DNA of 64,000 nt, from assembly GCA_018889975.1 (NCBI GenBank), contig CP076546.1, positions 1,550,001 through 1,614,000 of the forward strand, written 5' to 3'. Shown here in pieces: positions 19,453 to 27,846 of this stretch. The notes under the pieces were generated by a model, which saw only the letters and a program-made list of their open reading frames with translations, did not search any database and was not told where the DNA came from. The DNA comes from Bacillus sp. NP157. Its GTDB lineage: Bacteria > Pseudomonadota > Gammaproteobacteria > Xanthomonadales > Rhodanobacteraceae. Positions within the stretch are counted from its first letter, which is position 1. Each line of letters opens with the position of its first letter. A program made the translations under genes and the position numbers.

Positions 19453-20212
19453 CGCCTGCGCGCGATTGGACGTGCCTGTGTATCCGACCTCCGCGCGGCG
19501 CGCGGGCGTGGTCGCAGAAGAGCCCTCGGTGCCTACCCTCGCTGCTCAGACAGGTCCTCCGCGCTCGATAAGGTTGGCCGCAGCCGCGGCCCATGTACTT
19601 ATTGGCCTACGGCCGCTCGCTTGTGCGGAACTCGCCTCGAGGGTAGGCACCGAGGGCTCTCTTCATCCTTGCCGCGAGCTGGGTTGGACAGCACGGCAAT
19701 GGCACCCCTGGCGCCACGCTGGCTCTTGTAGGAGCGCGCCCGCGCGCGAACCCTCAGCCTGGCTTCGGGCGAATGAGGCCTGCACTGATGCAGGCCAGCG
19801 GTTCACCCGACGTCACCGTTGTTCGTGCGTCATGGAAGCGAGGAAGCCTGTGCACGTCTTCGAAGTAATTTGAAGGCATTCGGTGAGGACGATGCCTCAT
19901 GTTCCTCCATCCCCGCGCTGTTGGCTGTTCGCGCGCAGGCGCGCTCCTACAAGAGCCTACGTAGCGGCGTTGTAGGAGCGCGCCTGCGCGCGAATGGAAA
20001 GCATGGCGGCGAAGCCGCGGCATCTCCCGCACAAGCGAGCGCCCGTAGGGCAATCAAATACATGGGCCGCGGCTGCGGCCAACCCTGTCGAGCGCGGAGG
20101 ACCTGTCTGAGCAGCGAGGGTAGGCACCGAGGGCTCTTCTGCGACCACGCCCGCGCGCCGCGCGGAGGTCGGATACACAGGCACGGTCAATCGCGCGCAG
20201 GCGCGCTCCTAC
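19453..20212. repeat. 0.76-kb inverted-repeat element with REP ends, between metI and metQ
   Basis: The 828-bp gap between metI and metQ carries no credible gene. Two arms of about 175 bp (19453-19627 and 20029-20203) are inverted copies of each other with only about ten differences by eye; 98 bp (19471-19568) are identical in the right arm. The outer ends are a truncated REP (19453-19466) and an inverted REP (20191-20212). A 22-bp piece starting GAGGGTAGGCACCGAGGG occurs a third time at 19639-19660, opposite in sense to its copy at 19519-19540. Inside are a REP at 19728-19749, a REP pair at 19929-19993 and a perfect 8-bp hairpin with CTGA loop at 19777-19796. It looks like a REP-derived or MITE-like element able to form a giant cruciform. 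Confidence 0.85.
19929..19993. repeat. Tail-to-tail REP pair inside the metI-metQ element
   Basis: An inverted REP (19929-19950, ending GCGCGCTCCTAC) and a forward REP (19972-19993, GTAGGAGCGCGCCTGCGCGC) lie 21 bp apart, with the CTAC and GTAG ends facing each other. This orientation is opposite to the head-out pairs elsewhere in the window. Confidence 0.85.
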
Positions 20213-20275
20213 TGGCGTCTGGCGGTATGGACGTCTATGCTGTCGCACCGCAACATCGACGCCTGGACGCCCGCC

Positions 20276-21085
20276 ATGAAGAAAATCCTGCTACCCCTCG
20301 CCGCCGCCCTCGCCGTGCTGGTGGCAGGCTGTTCCCAGGGTGCCGATGGCGGCCAGGGCGATGCGTCCAGGCCGCTCACCATCGCCGCGACGCCCGTGCC
20401 GCACGCTGAAATCCTCAAGGAAATCAAGCAACTGCTCGCCAAACAGGGCGTCGAGATCGAGATCAAGGTCTTCACCGACTACGTGCAGCCCAACCTGCAG
20501 GTGGCCCAGAAGCAGCTGGACGTGAACTTCTTCGAGACCGAGCCCTACCTCGACGCCTTCAACCGCGAGCGCGGTACCGACCTGGTCAAGGTCGTCGGCG
20601 TGCACATCGAACCGTTCGGCGCCTACTCGCGCAAGTTCAAGTCGATCGACCAGCTGCCGGACGGCGCCAATGTCGTCATCCCGAACGATCCGAGCAACAA
20701 CAGCCGCGCGCTGCTGCTACTGGCCAAGCACAACCTGATCACCCTGAAGAACCCGGGCGACAAGCTGGCCACGCTCAAGGACGTCGACCAGAACCCGAAG
20801 CACCTGAAGTTCCGCGAGCTCGAGGCGGCCATGCTGCCGCGTGTGCTCGACGAGGTCGACCTTGCCCTGATCAACACCAACTACGCACTCGCCGCCGGCC
20901 TCAACCCGGTCAAGGATGCGCTGCTGATCGAGGACAAGGATTCGCCGTACGTGAACTTCCTGGTCTCGCGGCCGGATAACAAGGACGACCCGCGGGTGAA
21001 GAAGCTTGCGGCTGCGCTGACCTCGCCGGAGGTGAAGGCCTTCATCGAGAAGACCTACAACGGCGCGGTGCTGCCCGCGTTCTGA
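20276..21085 (+). CDS. metQ: Methionine-binding lipoprotein
   Basis: A 269-residue NlpA-family substrate-binding lipoprotein. The signal peptide is MKKILLPLAAALAVLVAGC with lipobox LVAGC. Core motifs are ATPVPHAEILKEIKQLLAKQ, DVNFFETEPYLDAFN and VVIPNDPSNNSRALLLLAK, all typical of MetQ, with DLALINTNYALAAGL near the end. It delivers methionine to MetI-MetN. It is separated from metI by the repeat element, so it probably needs its own promoter or depends on read-through. An in-frame ATG at 20237 would place 13 residues before the signal peptide and is rejected. Confidence 0.93.
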   Translation: MKKILLPLAAALAVLVAGCSQGADGGQGDASRPLTIAATPVPHAEILKEIKQLLAKQGVEIEIKVFTDYVQPNLQVAQKQLDVNFFETEPYLDAFNRERGTDLVKVVGVHIEPFGAYSRKFKSIDQLPDGANVVIPNDPSNNSRALLLLAKHNLITLKNPGDKLATLKDVDQNPKHLKFRELEAAMLPRVLDEVDLALINTNYALAAGLNPVKDALLIEDKDSPYVNFLVSRPDNKDDPRVKKLAAALTSPEVKAFIEKTYNGAVLPAF

Positions 21086-21106
21086 TGCCCCACCCGCCCC
21101 TGTCGA

Positions 21107-22285
21107 TCACGCCGGCGGAAGATCGAACACGCGGCGCAGATAGCTGAGGTACTCGGGGTCGTCGCACATGCTCTTGCCCGGCGAATCCGAGAGCTTCGCC
21201 ACTGGCTGGCCGTTGCAGCGGGTCATCTTGATCACGATGTTGATCGGTGCCGGCCCGGTGTCGTTGGTGAGGTTGGTGCCGACGCCGAACGAAAGCAGGC
21301 AGCGCCCTTCGAAGTGACGGTAGAGTTCCATCACGCGCGGGATGTCCAGGCTGTCGCTGAATACCAGGGTCTTCGTGCGCGGATCGACGCGGTTCTTCGC
21401 GTAGTGCGCGAGCACGCGGTCGCCCCAGGCGAACGGGTCGCCCGAGTCGTGGCGGGCACCGTCGAAGAGCTTGCAGAAGTACATGTCGAAGTCGCGCAGG
21501 AACGCGTCGATCCCGTAAACATCCGACAGCGCGATGCCCAGGTCGCCACGGTACTCGCGCGCCCACGCTTCCAGTGCGGCGACCTGCGAGTCGCGCAGGC
21601 GCGGCCCGAGCGACTGGAACGCCTGCAGGTATTCATGCGCCATGCTGCCGATCGGTGTCATGCCCTGGCGCTGGGCGAACAACACATTGCTGGTACCGGC
21701 GAGCTGCGCGCCCCACTCGCTGCGCATGATGCCAAGGGCTTCTTCGTGCCAGGCGGCCGAGAAGCGCCGGCGCGTGCCGTAGTCGGCGATGCGCACCTTG
21801 TCGAAGCCCGGCGTGTCGCGCATCAGCGCGATCTTCGCGTGTAGCCGCTCGCGCGCCTCGCCCAGGTCGTGCCCGGGAAACGCGTGGCGAAAATACAGCT
21901 CGTTGATGATCGCCAGCAGCGGCACCTCGAACATGATCGTGTGCAGCCACGGGCCACGGATCACGAGGTCGATCTCGCCGTTGCCGTTGGCCGACGGCGC
22001 GATGCTCACGTACTTGGCGTTGAGCTGGAACAGGCCGAGGAAGTCGACGAAGTCGCTGTCGATGAAGCGCATGCCACGCAGGTAGGCCAGCTCCGCCTCG
22101 CTGAAACGCAGCGTGCACAGCGCAGCCAGCTCGCGCTCGATCTCCGGGATGATCGGAACCAGGTCCACGCCGGGCGTGCGGCAGCGGAAGCGATACTCCA
22201 CCTCGGCCGCGGGGTACTGATGCAACACCACCTGCATCATCGTGAACTTGTAGAGATCGGTATCCAGCAGCGAGGCGATGATCAT
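21107..22285 (-). CDS. pncB: Nicotinate phosphoribosyltransferase
   Basis: A 392-residue enzyme of NAD salvage that joins nicotinate and PRPP to make nicotinate mononucleotide with ATP hydrolysis. Motifs are [20 protein letters not shown] at the N-terminus, [19 protein letters not shown] around residue 170, the phosphohistidine region [37 protein letters not shown] and [13 protein letters not shown]. Length fits the gammaproteobacterial form. ATG 22285 overlaps the stop of the upstream thioredoxin-like gene by ATGA, so the two are coupled. Confidence 0.94.
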   Translation of the reverse strand: MIIASLLDTDLYKFTMMQVVLHQYPAAEVEYRFRCRTPGVDLVPIIPEIERELAALCTLRFSEAELAYLRGMRFIDSDFVDFLGLFQLNAKYVSIAPSANGNGEIDLVIRGPWLHTIMFEVPLLAIINELYFRHAFPGHDLGEARERLHAKIALMRDTPGFDKVRIADYGTRRRFSAAWHEEALGIMRSEWGAQLAGTSNVLFAQRQGMTPIGSMAHEYLQAFQSLGPRLRDSQVAALEAWAREYRGDLGIALSDVYGIDAFLRDFDMYFCKLFDGARHDSGDPFAWGDRVLAHYAKNRVDPRTKTLVFSDSLDIPRVMELYRHFEGRCLLSFGVGTNLTNDTGPAPINIVIKMTRCNGQPVAKLSDSPGKSMCDDPEYLSYLRRVFDLPPA

Positions 22286-22665
22286 GCCGAGGCCCCGGTC
22301 AGTGCGATCTGCTTCGCGACCGCTTCGACGAACCGGTCCGTGCCCGGCCAGGGCGTGATCTTGCCGAGCTTCCTGCCCTTGTGGAACAGGAAGAACGCCG
22401 GGATGCCGTGCAGGCCGAAGCGCGTGGCCATGCCCGGATCGTTGTACACGTTGTCGTTGAGCCAGCGCACTTCCGGCCACTGGAAACGCTCGGGCGTGAG
22501 CAGGATCTGCCGCTTGGCGATATCGCAGTTGGGGCAGTCGCGGCCCCACAGGAACAGGATTGCTATCCGGTTGTCGTCGGCTGCGAGGTCGGCATCGAGT
22601 TCGGCGTTGGCCACCATGGGCATGGGGAAGCGCTGGAAGAACTCGGGAACGGTGGTGTCGGCCAT
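22282..22665 (-). CDS. Thioredoxin-like protein with CPNC active site
   Basis: A 127-residue cytoplasmic thioredoxin-fold protein. The redox motif is [15 protein letters not shown] (CPNC instead of the common CGPC), followed by the cis-Pro loop in [22 protein letters not shown] 22665 is chosen; the frame is open to 22746, but the added residues are basic and variable. It is translationally coupled to pncB (ATGA). The role in relation to NAD salvage is not known; it may be a general disulfide reductase. Confidence 0.8.
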   Translation of the reverse strand: MADTTVPEFFQRFPMPMVANAELDADLAADDNRIAILFLWGRDCPNCDIAKRQILLTPERFQWPEVRWLNDNVYNDPGMATRFGLHGIPAFFLFHKGRKLGKITPWPGTDRFVEAVAKQIALTGASA

Positions 22666-22760
22666 GCGAAATCCGTGATCGTGTCGAACCCCCGGCATGG
22701 GGGCGACGGGGCCATAATTCGAGGGTACTGCGATCGAACGCCTCACCCAAGGATGCCACC

Positions 22761-23561
22761 GTGCGCCATCTCCTCGCCTTCCTGCTCCTGGCCACCGCCA
22801 GCCTTGCCCAGGCCGCCAACCTGTCCGTGGACGCAGGCCACGGTGCCAGCGTACTGACCACGCGGCAGCTGCTCGCCCGGCCGGACGTGCGCACCATCGA
22901 GGTGCCTGCCGACGTCTCGTACAAGCGCGCGATGCGCTATCGCGCGGTGCCGCTGAAGGCCCTGCTCGACAGCGTCGCCGCCACGGCCCACCTCCAGTTC
23001 ACCGCGCTGGATGGCTTCAGCGCCGAGATCCCGGCCGCGCTGGTGGTCGACGGCCACGGCGCCGAGGCATGGCTGGCCATCGAAGACAGCCCCTGGCCGG
23101 CGCTGGGCGACGGCAAGCCATCCGCGGGACCGTTCTACCTGGTCTGGTTGCATCCGGAGGCCGGCAAGGTCGGCCCGGAGCAATGGCCGTACCAGGTCGC
23201 GTCGATCCGCGTCCTCGCCGATCCCGCCAGCCGATTCCCGTTGATGCGCCCTGCCGCGGCCCTCCCCGCGGATAGCCCGGTCAACCGCGGCTTCGTGGTC
23301 TTCCAGCGCAACTGCATCTCGTGCCACACGCTCAACGGCCAGGGCGACGCGAAGCTGGGCCCTGACCTGAACATCCCGCACAGCCCCACCGAATACCTGC
23401 GCGAAGGCATGCTGCGGACCCTGGTCCGCAATCCGCAGGATCTTCGCCACTGGCCGCAGGCGAAGATGCCCGGCTTCAACGCCTCGGTGATCTCCGACGG
23501 CGACCTCGACGATCTCGAGGCCTACCTCAAGCACATGGCCGGGCGGAAGGCGAAACCCTGA
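22761..23561 (+). CDS. Periplasmic cytochrome c with N-terminal MoCo-oxidoreductase-like domain
   Basis: A 266-residue exported protein. GTG 22761 with AAGGA seven bases upstream begins a Sec signal ([18 protein letters not shown]). Residues about 20-165 resemble the fold of the oxidoreductase molybdopterin-binding domain: [30 protein letters not shown], then [13 protein letters not shown] and a final VASIRV strand. No catalytic Cys for a molybdenum centre is present. Residues about 180-266 are a class I cytochrome c: haem site [13 protein letters not shown] and an axial Met in QAKMPGF. A redox role in the periplasm is likely; the ccm genes at 46.6-53 kb would mature it. Partner unknown. Confidence 0.78.
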   Translation: MRHLLAFLLLATASLAQAANLSVDAGHGASVLTTRQLLARPDVRTIEVPADVSYKRAMRYRAVPLKALLDSVAATAHLQFTALDGFSAEIPAALVVDGHGAEAWLAIEDSPWPALGDGKPSAGPFYLVWLHPEAGKVGPEQWPYQVASIRVLADPASRFPLMRPAAALPADSPVNRGFVVFQRNCISCHTLNGQGDAKLGPDLNIPHSPTEYLREGMLRTLVRNPQDLRHWPQAKMPGFNASVISDGDLDDLEAYLKHMAGRKAKP

Positions 23562-23564
23562 GAC

Positions 23565-24833
23565 TCAGGCAGCTTGCCGGTCGACGACAAGCTCGCTCGA
23601 CGCACGATTGTAGGTTTCCAGGTCGAGGATGCCGCGCTCGCGTGCGACCAGCACCGGCACGACCATTTGCCCGGTCACGTTGGTCATCGTGCGCATCATG
23701 TCCAGCACGCGGTCGATCGCGACCAGATAACCGATGCCTTCCAGCGGCAGGCCGGCGGAACTCAGCACCAGGGTGACCATCACCGTGGCCGTTCCCGGGA
23801 CGCCGGCGGTGCCGAACGAACCCAGCACAGACGCAAGCAGGATGATGATGTACTGCGCCGGCTGCAGGTCGAGGTGGAAGTACTGCGCGATGAATACGGC
23901 CGAGATCGCCGGGTAGATCGCACCGCAACCGTCCATCTTGATGCTGGCCCCCAGCGGTACGGCGAATGCGGCGTATTCTTCCTTCACACCCATGTTGCGC
24001 ACGACGCTGCGCAGGGCGATCGGCATCGCCGCGAAGCTCGACGACGAGGTGAACGCGACTTGCATCGCCGGGAACGCGGCGCGGAAGAACTTCAGCGGGC
24101 TGAGGCCGTGGGCAAGCAGCAGGCCGCCGTAGACGACGATGATCTGCAGCGCGCAGGCGAGGTAGAGCGCACCGACGAAGGTCGCCAGTGGCAGGAGCTT
24201 TTCAAAGCCGTAGGCGCCGACCAGCGCGGCGATGAGCCCGAACGTGCCCAGCGGCGTGACCTCGAGCGCGAAACGCGTGACCTGGATCATCGCGTCGTTC
24301 GCTTCGCCGGCCAGCGCACGCAGGCGCGCCGACTTCTCGCCGACCTTGACGAAGGCGAGGCCCAGCAGGCCGGCGAAGAAGATCACCTGCAGGATCTTGC
24401 CTTCGGTGAGCGCACGGAACGGGTTGGCGGGGACGATGTCCAACAGCACCTTCACCGGCTCGGGGAGTGTTTTCGGCTGCCAGCCCACGGGTGCCGAAAG
24501 GCCTTCGACACCGAGCCCGGGCTGCGTGACCAGGGCCACGCCGAGGCCAACCAGAACCGCCAGCGTGGCCGTCGCGGCAAACCAGAGGAAGGTGCGCGAG
24601 CCGAGCGCGGCGACGTCCTTCACCCCGTGCAGGCTGGACACGCTGTGCAGCACGGCGAAGAACACCAGCGGCACCGCGATCATCTTGATCAGGGTGACGT
24701 ACAGCTCGCCGAGCGGCCCAAACCAGGTCGCGGCCGATGGCCCGAACAGCCAGCCGGCAAAGGCGCCCAGCACGAAGCCGGCGGCCACCCGCTTCCAGAA
24801 GCGGATACGGAACCAGGCGGATACAAGCGGCAT
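23565..24833 (-). CDS. Dicarboxylate/amino acid:cation symporter (DAACS)
   Basis: A 422-residue inner-membrane symporter of the glutamate/C4-dicarboxylate family (GltP/DctA-like). The serine-rich hairpin FTSSSSFAAMPIAL and the substrate/Na+ helix KMDGCGAIYPAISAVFIAQY are clear, as is GTAGVPGTATVMVTLVLSSAGLP for hairpin 2. About eight membrane helices. The N-terminus (FWKRVAAGFVLGAFAGWLFG) is typical. Substrate could be glutamate, aspartate or succinate/malate. It converges with the cytochrome c gene, with 3 bp between stops. Confidence 0.9.
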   Translation of the reverse strand: MPLVSAWFRIRFWKRVAAGFVLGAFAGWLFGPSAATWFGPLGELYVTLIKMIAVPLVFFAVLHSVSSLHGVKDVAALGSRTFLWFAATATLAVLVGLGVALVTQPGLGVEGLSAPVGWQPKTLPEPVKVLLDIVPANPFRALTEGKILQVIFFAGLLGLAFVKVGEKSARLRALAGEANDAMIQVTRFALEVTPLGTFGLIAALVGAYGFEKLLPLATFVGALYLACALQIIVVYGGLLLAHGLSPLKFFRAAFPAMQVAFTSSSSFAAMPIALRSVVRNMGVKEEYAAFAVPLGASIKMDGCGAIYPAISAVFIAQYFHLDLQPAQYIIILLASVLGSFGTAGVPGTATVMVTLVLSSAGLPLEGIGYLVAIDRVLDMMRTMTNVTGQMVVPVLVARERGILDLETYNRASSELVVDRQAA

Positions 24834-24877
24834 GGGAGGGGTCCATCACAAGGCAATGCTGGACCTTACACCCCGGA

Positions 24878-25963
24878 TTAGCCGTCTGGACTGCCGGATC
24901 GAAACGCTGTGTTTCGCATGGTGAACGCTGCCGGGGTTGAAAGCAGGGCTTTCAGGCGTTCGGTCCGGGTTTCCGGCGGCATGGCGGCGAGTTTCTGTAC
25001 CGCCGCGTAGAAAGCAGGCCAGTTTCTTCCGGATTGCTCGAACAGCGTCGCAAACGCGCCCTTCCACTGGTCGTAGAGGCCGAAGGGGAGCAGCTGGGCG
25101 TTGTTCAACGGCTGCGCCATCCACCGGTCGTAGCGGCGGTCGCCGCCGGCTTCGTTGGCTCGCCAGGCGAGGTAGCGCCCACGGAACACGGTGAATGCCT
25201 CCGCCTTGGCGACGCGCTTGGCCTCGTCGTCCATCGGCAGCGCGTACATGGCCTTCAGTTCGTTGCGCAGGGCCAGCACTTCACGGGTGAACGAGGCCGC
25301 CAGTTGATCGCCACGAGGATCCGGCGGGGGCATGCCCTTCGCCGCGCGCCATTCGCGCACGCCCTCCTCTTCGACGAAGCTGGCATACGACTCGTTGAAG
25401 GACGAATCGTTCTTCACATAGATCTTCTGGTGGGCGAGTTCATGGAACACCGTGCCGGCCAGGTCGTCGTCGCCCCAGCCCAGCATGCTGCTGAGCACCG
25501 GGTCGGCGAACCAACCCAGGGTCGAATACGCAGGCACGTCACCGATGCTGACGTCATGGCCAAGCGCCTGCTGGCGGGCCGCCTCGCGGTCGGCGAGGTC
25601 GCGCCTGAAGTAGCCGCGGTAGGACACGCAGCCGGCGAACGGAAAGCAGTGCACGACGGGATCGACGGACAGTTCGGGCGTGGCGAAGACATTCCACGCC
25701 ACCCACGGTCGATCCAGCTGCACGTAATAGGTGTAGCTGCGGTTCGCTGGCAGGTCGAGCGCGCGGCTCGCGAAGGCGCGGGCATCGCGTGCGATTGCGA
25801 GGCGCTGGCGCACCTTGTCCGGCGTCTTCGGATCGGCGATCACCGTGTCGATCGGCTTGCGCGCGGACAACAGCGCCACCTGCCCATGGGTGACATGGGC
25901 GTAATAGCCAAGCGAGCGGCAACCGGTCAGCAGTGCGAGCATGGCGATGAGGGCAAGGCGCAT
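24878..25963 (-). CDS. Predicted zinc aminopeptidase (Pfam Aminopep, DUF2265 type)
   Basis: A 361-residue lipoprotein-like protein. The N-terminus MRLALIAMLALLTGC is a lipoprotein signal with lipobox LLTGC. The zinc-binding motif HELAHQ occurs in DDLAGTVFHELAHQKIYVKN at about residue 185, with a downstream FNESYASFVEEEGVREW helix that would supply the third ligand. The YYAHVTHGQVALLSARKPI start is typical of the family annotated as putative aminopeptidases. Actual peptidase activity is not proven for the family. ATG 25963 is set by the signal peptide; the upstream part of the frame runs through REP sequence. Confidence 0.82.
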   Translation of the reverse strand: MRLALIAMLALLTGCRSLGYYAHVTHGQVALLSARKPIDTVIADPKTPDKVRQRLAIARDARAFASRALDLPANRSYTYYVQLDRPWVAWNVFATPELSVDPVVHCFPFAGCVSYRGYFRRDLADREAARQQALGHDVSIGDVPAYSTLGWFADPVLSSMLGWGDDDLAGTVFHELAHQKIYVKNDSSFNESYASFVEEEGVREWRAAKGMPPPDPRGDQLAASFTREVLALRNELKAMYALPMDDEAKRVAKAEAFTVFRGRYLAWRANEAGGDRRYDRWMAQPLNNAQLLPFGLYDQWKGAFATLFEQSGRNWPAFYAAVQKLAAMPPETRTERLKALLSTPAAFTMRNTAFRSGSPDG

Positions 25964-25977
25964 CGGCCCATTCTGCC

Positions 25978-26090
25978 GTGGGACGCGCCTGCGCGCGATG
26001 GGCAAACGGATGGGCAGACACTGTAGGAGCGCGCCTGCGCGCGATGGGGGCATGCCGCGGACCCCAAATCGCGCGCAGGCGCGCTCCTAC
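25978..26090. repeat. REP cluster: two forward copies and one inverted copy
   Basis: A degenerate forward REP (25978-25998, GTGGGACGCGCCTGCGCGCG), an intact forward REP (26023-26044) and an inverted REP (26069-26090) lie between the aminopeptidase start and the end of the cytochrome b561 gene on the same strand. The intact pair has a 24-bp spacer that contains CCCCATCGC/GGGG matching pieces, so a long hairpin is possible. The degenerate copy shows that older units decay in place. Confidence 0.88.
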
Positions 26091-26099
26091 ATGGCCTCG

Positions 26100-26633
26100 T
26101 CAGTTTCCGGTGGTCATCGACTTGAGCACGCCGTCGCGGCGGATCAGGCCGTGCATCAGCGCCGCGCCCATGTGGGCGAGGAAGGTGAGGAAGAACAGCC
26201 ATGCCAGGTAGCGATGTGCCTCGCGCAACCATGCGAACAACGCAGGGTCCTGCGGCAGGATCGGCGGCAGCACGAAACCGCCGCCCATCACGACCGGATA
26301 CTTGCCTGCCGAGAGCATCGCCCAGCCGATCAGCGGCATGGCGATCATCAACGCATACAGCAGCCAGTGCGAGGCGGTCGCCGCAAGCTTCTGCCACAGC
26401 GGCAGGTCGAACGGCAGCGGCGGCGGCTTGTGCACCAGGCGGAAGCCCAGGCGTATCAGCGCAAGTACGAAGATGACCATGCCCAGCGGACGATGGATGG
26501 CCAGCAAGGTCGCGTGCGTTTCGGACAACGTGCTGACCATGCCTGCGCCGATGAACAGCATCGACAGGATCAGGATCGCCATCAGCCAGTGGAGCACGCG
26601 GGCCACGGGGTGGAACGTATCGACGCGGCTCAT
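26100..26633 (-). CDS. Cytochrome b561 family protein
   Basis: A 177-residue four-helix di-haem membrane protein. Haem-ligand histidines are expected in FHPVARVLHWLMAILIL, LAIHRPLGMVIFVLALIRLG and in the late helices LREAHRYLAWLFFLTFLAHMG. This is the bacterial CybB family, which moves electrons between quinones and periplasmic partners. ATG 26633 overlaps the peroxidase stop by ATGA, so the pair is coupled: the cytochrome likely feeds electrons to the peroxidase, an inference also suggested by the frequent co-occurrence of these two families. Confidence 0.9.
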   Translation of the reverse strand: MSRVDTFHPVARVLHWLMAILILSMLFIGAGMVSTLSETHATLLAIHRPLGMVIFVLALIRLGFRLVHKPPPLPFDLPLWQKLAATASHWLLYALMIAMPLIGWAMLSAGKYPVVMGGGFVLPPILPQDPALFAWLREAHRYLAWLFFLTFLAHMGAALMHGLIRRDGVLKSMTTGN

Positions 26634-27709
26634 CGCTGGTCCTCCTTCGGCCGTTCGGTTCCGGGCAGGTGCCCTTCCTCGCTGGTGCGGCGCAGGTACG
26701 ATTCCGCATACGCGGCCGAGCGGGCCACGATGATCGGATCGCCCGAGATCTCCATGCCGTGCGGCAGGATGGTCGGGTCATAGTTCACGTCGCGGCACGG
26801 GCCATTCGCTTGTGGCTGCGTGCTGTCGATCACCAGCGTGCCGGCATCGACCACCTTGCGGTCCTCCGGCCAGGCCTTGGTCGGATCGTCCACCGGGTCG
26901 CCGTCATTGGCGAAGACGAACTGCAGGTGCCAGCGTGCGGGGCCCTGGGCCAGGCGCTTCTGCAGGTCCGCCGCCAGGTAGTCGGTGTCGCCGGCGGCCG
27001 GGCTGCCATCGCCCGTGGCCGGCGTTTCCGGCACCACCTGCCAGCGCACGGCGTGGCGCTGGCCCGCCGGGTCGCGCAGGTAGAACGCATTGAGGCTCTT
27101 GTAAGTCTCGTCCACGTAGCTGGCCGGCGGCTTGGCCTGCTGGATCCAGCCGAGGAAGGCATGCGTTTCCGGATGCGCGCCGAAGAAGGCCTTGGCCTTG
27201 TCGGGGTTCGGCTTGCCGGTGGACGGGTCCGGTGCGGTCGCGACGTTGAGGTCGTAGAAGTCCTTCGGCGTGGCGACCGGAAACACCGGCATGGCGTTCA
27301 TCCCGGTGCGCCACTGCTCGCCATCGGCCATGTCGAAGCGCAGCGCGAAGCTGCGGATCGGCACCGAGCTATCCGCGGCGTACGGGTTGCCGCCCGGCAG
27401 GGCGAGCCGGCCGACGATGGGCGTGCGGCCCGGTGCAAACAGCTTGGCGGTGGAGAACGGCGCGAGCTGGCCGTTGGATTCGAACCAGCCGCCGACGCAG
27501 ACGCCCTTGGCGTGGTTGCGGCGGAAGCCGGGGTGGTCACCACCCGCGGCCTGGAGGATGTTGACCACTTTCTTCGGGCTGAGCCGGTCGGGGGCCAGCC
27601 AGCCGCCGACGTAGCCGAAGGCTACCGCCGCGCCGACCACGGCCAGGCCGATCACGCCCCAGCGCCAGGCCAGGCCTGACGGGGGTCGCGGGTTCCTGGG
27701 GTCCTGCAT
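26630..27709 (-). CDS. Catalase-related peroxidase (SrpA-like), membrane-anchored
   Basis: A 359-residue protein. After a short tail, residues about 18-38 (VIGLAVVGAAVAFGYVGGWL) are an N-terminal anchor or uncleaved signal. The rest has the minicatalase fold of catalase-related peroxidases: GFRRNHAKGVCVGGWFESNG holds the distal His region, RSFALRFDMADGEQW the core barrel, and ARSAAYAESYLRRTSEE the proximal Tyr (haem ligand) region. Such proteins are peroxidases rather than full catalases. ATG 27709 has AGGAGAAG upstream. It is preceded by an ECF-type promoter facing that of the sigma factor, and it overlaps the cytochrome b561 gene. Confidence 0.9.
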   Translation of the reverse strand: MQDPRNPRPPSGLAWRWGVIGLAVVGAAVAFGYVGGWLAPDRLSPKKVVNILQAAGGDHPGFRRNHAKGVCVGGWFESNGQLAPFSTAKLFAPGRTPIVGRLALPGGNPYAADSSVPIRSFALRFDMADGEQWRTGMNAMPVFPVATPKDFYDLNVATAPDPSTGKPNPDKAKAFFGAHPETHAFLGWIQQAKPPASYVDETYKSLNAFYLRDPAGQRHAVRWQVVPETPATGDGSPAAGDTDYLAADLQKRLAQGPARWHLQFVFANDGDPVDDPTKAWPEDRKVVDAGTLVIDSTQPQANGPCRDVNYDPTILPHGMEISGDPIIVARSAAYAESYLRRTSEEGHLPGTERPKEDQR

Positions 27710-27753
27710 GGAGCTTCTCCTGTTCCCCCGCGGCGCGGGGTGTCGAAAGGTGG

Positions 27754-27778
27754 GACGCACGTCAGGGCTTTTTATTCC
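27754..27778 (-). promoter_or_regulatory. ECF-type promoter for the peroxidase/b561 operon
   Basis: On the minus strand GGAATAA (27778-27772) is followed after exactly 14 bp by CGTC (27757-27754), then 44 bp to the peroxidase ATG. The GGAAT / CGTC pair is the usual shape of ECF sigma promoters. The same two motifs with the same 14-bp spacing occur on the other strand ahead of the sigma factor gene, which makes chance unlikely and points to control by that sigma factor. Not tested. Confidence 0.72.
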
Positions 27779-27786
27779 CTTTGCAC

Positions 27787-27813
27787 GGAATAATTCGTCA
27801 CGGCGGTCGTCTC
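27787..27813 (+). promoter_or_regulatory. ECF-type autoregulatory promoter of the sigma/anti-sigma genes
   Basis: GGAATAA (27787-27793), a 14-bp spacer and CGTCTC (27808-27813) lie 33 bp before the sigma factor ATG. It is the mirror partner of the motif on the minus strand; the two -35 elements are back to back, with 8 bp between them. ECF sigma factors commonly drive their own operon through such a site. Confidence 0.72.
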
Positions 27814-27846
27814 TCGTACGACCCACTGTCTGCCGAGAGGCCTGGC

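Noticed and set aside
19466-20190. Short frames in the metI-metQ element sharing PTSARRAGVVAEEPSVPTLA
   Set aside because: They exist only because the two arms are inverted copies; they run through REP sequence, lack ribosome sites and have no codon bias.
20228-20240. A MetJ-box-like GGACGTCT before metQ
   Set aside because: It is a single 7-of-8 match, MetJ sites come in tandem, and MetJ is not expected in this lineage.
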